Source of the DNA: Euryarchaeota archaeon UBA36
GTDB taxonomy: Archaea > Thermoplasmatota > Poseidoniia > Poseidoniales > Thalassarchaeaceae
NCBI GenBank assembly: GCA_002496485.1
Contig: DAJW01000051.1
Location: 1 to 7,166, forward strand
Direction: 5' to 3'
DNA: 7,166 bases
Part shown: positions 5,130 through 7,166 of the stretch, in pieces
Layout of the letters: each line of letters opens with the position of its first letter
Numbering within the stretch: position 1 is the first letter of the stretch
Translations under genes and position numbers: made by a program
Notes under the pieces: model-generated
The model's database searches: none
The model's input: only the letters and a program-made list of their open reading frames with translations
Told to the model about the DNA's origin: nothing

Positions 5130-7166
5130 ATGAGAAATTTGAACTTATTAATGGCTATTATAATTCTAATAGTTCCTTTTTCTGGATGTATTGGCGAGTT
5201 CACTAGTCTTTCTGAGAATAATGAATTAATCAATCCAAAAATAGAAAAAACATCTGACGGTACCAATTCGAATTTTTCTTCCCTAGAGTTTTCTCCTCAG
5301 ATAGTTGGCGAATGCGACTCTGATTTACCACATCCTCTAGGAGAAAATCAAGCATCTGCACTACCTGAAGGAAGAGTTCAAATCGAGCCTTCTGTAATTT
5401 TCTTAGATGAGACATTTACATTGACTTACAGGTCTACTAACGGAGAAGGTCCGTGGGGCGCTCAAACTCCTCAAATCCCATCTTGGCTAGATTTTCTTGT
5501 TAATAATGAGAGTGGAAATCATGAATTATATGATAATGGAACTAACGGGGATGCAGTTTCTGGTGATGGTGTATTTTCGAGAAGTTGCCTCCACATTCCG
5601 GAATTCATGTTAGGACCAAATCAAGTTGCGAGAGAATGGATGGGAATTGTAATTCTAAACACCTCACTTAGAGGATTAATTTCATACGAGCAAGCATCGA
5701 ATAATGTAAGGACAACGGACGGTGGATATTTTATCTCAATGGGAGATTCCTATGGAGAAAGATGGACCAATGGATGGGAACATGTTAGTCCCTCTCTATG
5801 TACTGCTTGCTGGGATGCTTGGAATGTTTCTGGCCACGTGTTCGATTGGTTTGCAGTACAAACAAGAGACCAAGTTGGCGGAGCTGGTTATATCCGTTTC
5901 CATGATCCTGTGGGGAACATAGGAATAAATCCTCAATGTGAGTATTTCTCACATTGCTATTCTCCGTTGGATGGAAGAGAACATCCCGAATTACGAGGAA
6001 TTCTTCATCAACAAGGAGTAGTAAATTTTGGAGTAACCCATGAATTAGCTCACGGTTTTCTTGGATTGGATGCTCCAGATTTTCCTGAGCCCGGTGAAGG
6101 TGCTTGGAACAGTGGAGATGGAATGCACTTAGACAGTGATACTACACTAACTGGCGATCTTGCAGGCCCTTTTTGGGATCCAAATCGAGGGTGGCCATAT
6201 GCAGTCCAAATAGAGGATGAGAATGGCGATAGGACAGAGGTAAAATTAATCCATGACAATGGTTCATTCCATATAGTTCCCGATGATTCAGATCGAATGA
6301 TTTGGTCCGAGATATTCCTATATATTGCCGGTTTCTTACCCGCTGAAAATACTACAGAGGTTTACTATAAGCTAGTTAATGAATCGATTGAGTCATGTGT
6401 GGAAGAAGAATATGCTCTATTTTGCACAGGAACAAATGTCACCGCAGAGAGAATAATTGAATTTAATACACAAGATTTCATCGATATGTTCGGTCATAGG
6501 ATAGCCCCTCACAGTGGCGATGAAACCCAAATTAATGTTGGAGTACTTCATATAAGTGACAGAAATCACACAGAGGCTGAGATGATTTGGTTCACTGAAA
6601 CATACAAAGAATGGGCCTATTCAACAGAATCAGAAGATTGGAATTACACTGTTAGTGATCCTTGGCCCGTTGTTACAAGGGGTCTTAGCTCGATAAATAT
6701 AGATCCATCTGAGATGACAATTAGGCCCCTGACAAATACCAGCTTACTCTCATCTGAAGGTAATCCACAACCAATTACAGGATGCGGATATCCAATTAGC
6801 CAATATGGGAATCTTACAGCTCCAGACAGCCCATACGGCAATCAAACCCTATTCTTCTCCGATGATCAGATGAGTGGCCTTTGTTTCCTAAATGAGCTAT
6901 ATGAGTGGCAAGGAGTAGAAAATCCAAGAGACGGGCCACCTCTGAATTCTTCCTATTTTACTGGTTATTTCGAACGTACTCCTGTAGAGAATACTTGGCA
7001 TGTTGTCAATGTGTTTCAAGACTCTGATGACCTACTATGGTGGGAGAATGAAGCGGGCGCATTGTGGGAATTAGTTTGGGAGCAAGCCTTGATTGAACCA
7101 GAACCACCAGTTACTGGATGTACTGATCATCATGCAAACAATTACAATCCATCAGCAGAAGTAGAT
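5130..7166 (+). CDS. Partial large surface lipoprotein with HExxH metallopeptidase motif
   Basis: The frame is open for 679 codons from ATG 5130 to the right edge, so the C-terminus is missing. The start gives a lipoprotein signal: Met-Arg-Asn, a hydrophobic run of Leu and Ile, and the lipobox FSGC with Cys20. Residues about 80-153 look like an immunoglobulin-like domain with the signature LYDNGTNGDAVSGDGVFS (133-150), as in choice-of-anchor X proteins. The putative protease region holds HELAHGFLGLD (304-314): His304, Glu305 and His308 would bind zinc and catalyse, with Asp314 or Asp317 as the third ligand. This recalls M6/metzincin enzymes (HExxHxxGLPD), but the Gly is shifted by one. Ten Cys (excluding Cys20 and the terminal repeat) and 15 N-x-S/T sequons fit an exported, disulfide-bonded glycoprotein. 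A Trp-rich patch (635-650) precedes a Cys repeat at the edge. Protease function is likely but not proven. Confidence 0.85.
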   Translation, partial: MRNLNLLMAIIILIVPFSGCIGEFTSLSENNELINPKIEKTSDGTNSNFSSLEFSPQIVGECDSDLPHPLGENQASALPEGRVQIEPSVIFLDETFTLTYRSTNGEGPWGAQTPQIPSWLDFLVNNESGNHELYDNGTNGDAVSGDGVFSRSCLHIPEFMLGPNQVAREWMGIVILNTSLRGLISYEQASNNVRTTDGGYFISMGDSYGERWTNGWEHVSPSLCTACWDAWNVSGHVFDWFAVQTRDQVGGAGYIRFHDPVGNIGINPQCEYFSHCYSPLDGREHPELRGILHQQGVVNFGVTHELAHGFLGLDAPDFPEPGEGAWNSGDGMHLDSDTTLTGDLAGPFWDPNRGWPYAVQIEDENGDRTEVKLIHDNGSFHIVPDDSDRMIWSEIFLYIAGFLPAENTTEVYYKLVNESIESCVEEEYALFCTGTNVTAERIIEFNTQDFIDMFGHRIAPHSGDETQINVGVLHISDRNHTEAEMIWFTETYKEWAYSTESEDWNYTVSDPWPVVTRGLSSINIDPSEMTIRPLTNTSLLSSEGNPQPITGCGYPISQYGNLTAPDSPYGNQTLFFSDDQMSGLCFLNELYEWQGVENPRDGPPLNSSYFTGYFERTPVENTWHVVNVFQDSDDLLWWENEAGALWELVWEQALIEPEPPVTGCTDHHANNYNPSAEVD
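7113..7166 (+). other. Start of a TGCTD...NYNP-type Cys repeat (protein domain, cut by the window end)
   Basis: Residues 662-679 of the metallopeptidase-like lipoprotein read TGCTDHHANNYNPSAEVD after a Pro/Glu linker. This matches the first part of a short Cys repeat (usual form: Cys-Thr-Asp, Ala-x-Asn-Tyr-x-Pro-x-Ala, then Asp-Gly-Ser-Cys) that occurs in tandem in surface proteins of marine archaea and Bacteroidota. The partner Cys lies beyond the edge. More copies may follow. Confidence 0.6.

Noticed and set aside
4991..5415. Open frames on the minus strand across the divergent gap and the 5' end of the metallopeptidase-like gene.
   Set aside because: They overlap a strongly supported plus-strand lipoprotein gene, contain no recognisable domain, and one would cover the promoter region.
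1..7166. CRISPR array, tRNA or rRNA genes, and insertion sequences.
   Set aside because: No regularly spaced repeats, cloverleaf-like segments or transposase motifs were found on either strand by eye.

Overview
The window reads as a low-GC marine microbe, most probably a planktonic archaeon of the Poseidoniales (Marine Group II) type. This is an inference from three weak signs. TATA-like boxes sit about 27-31 nt before several start codons with no good ribosome binding site, as in leaderless archaeal transcription. One of the two lipoprotein signals ends in an archaeal-style lipobox (SGC-I-G), the other in SGC-L-N. The last gene runs into a Cys-Thr-Asp...Asn-Tyr-Asn-Pro repeat of a kind common in marine archaea and marine Bacteroidota. 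A Bacteroidota host is the main alternative.

Left part (1-3087, all minus strand, clearly AT-richer): a gene cut by the left edge (start at 570) that encodes an uncharacterised protein with a Gly-Ser-Cys-Arg motif of SGNH/GSCFA style. It is preceded by a two-gene operon of DNA methyltransferases. The first gene of the operon (3087 to 1486) is a gamma-class N6-adenine methyltransferase with a TaqI-like C-terminal recognition region. The second (1493 to 681), overlapping it by 8 bp, is an SPPY-type amino-methyltransferase whose motif I precedes motif IV. No restriction endonuclease is recognisable in the window, so the pair looks like an orphan modification module or the visible half of a restriction-modification system.

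Right part (3165-7166, higher GC): two divergently transcribed exported lipoproteins separated by 135 bp. On the minus strand (4994 to 3165) lies a CocE/NonD-type alpha/beta hydrolase of the S15 X-Pro dipeptidyl-peptidase superfamily with a complete catalytic triad. On the plus strand (5130 to beyond the right edge) lies a large lipoprotein with an HExxH zinc-protease motif, an N-terminal immunoglobulin-like domain, at least 15 N-glycosylation sequons, and the beginning of a C-terminal Cys repeat. Together they suggest cell-surface breakdown of peptides or esters. I see no RNA genes, CRISPR arrays, insertion sequences or gene-free stretch longer than 300 bases.
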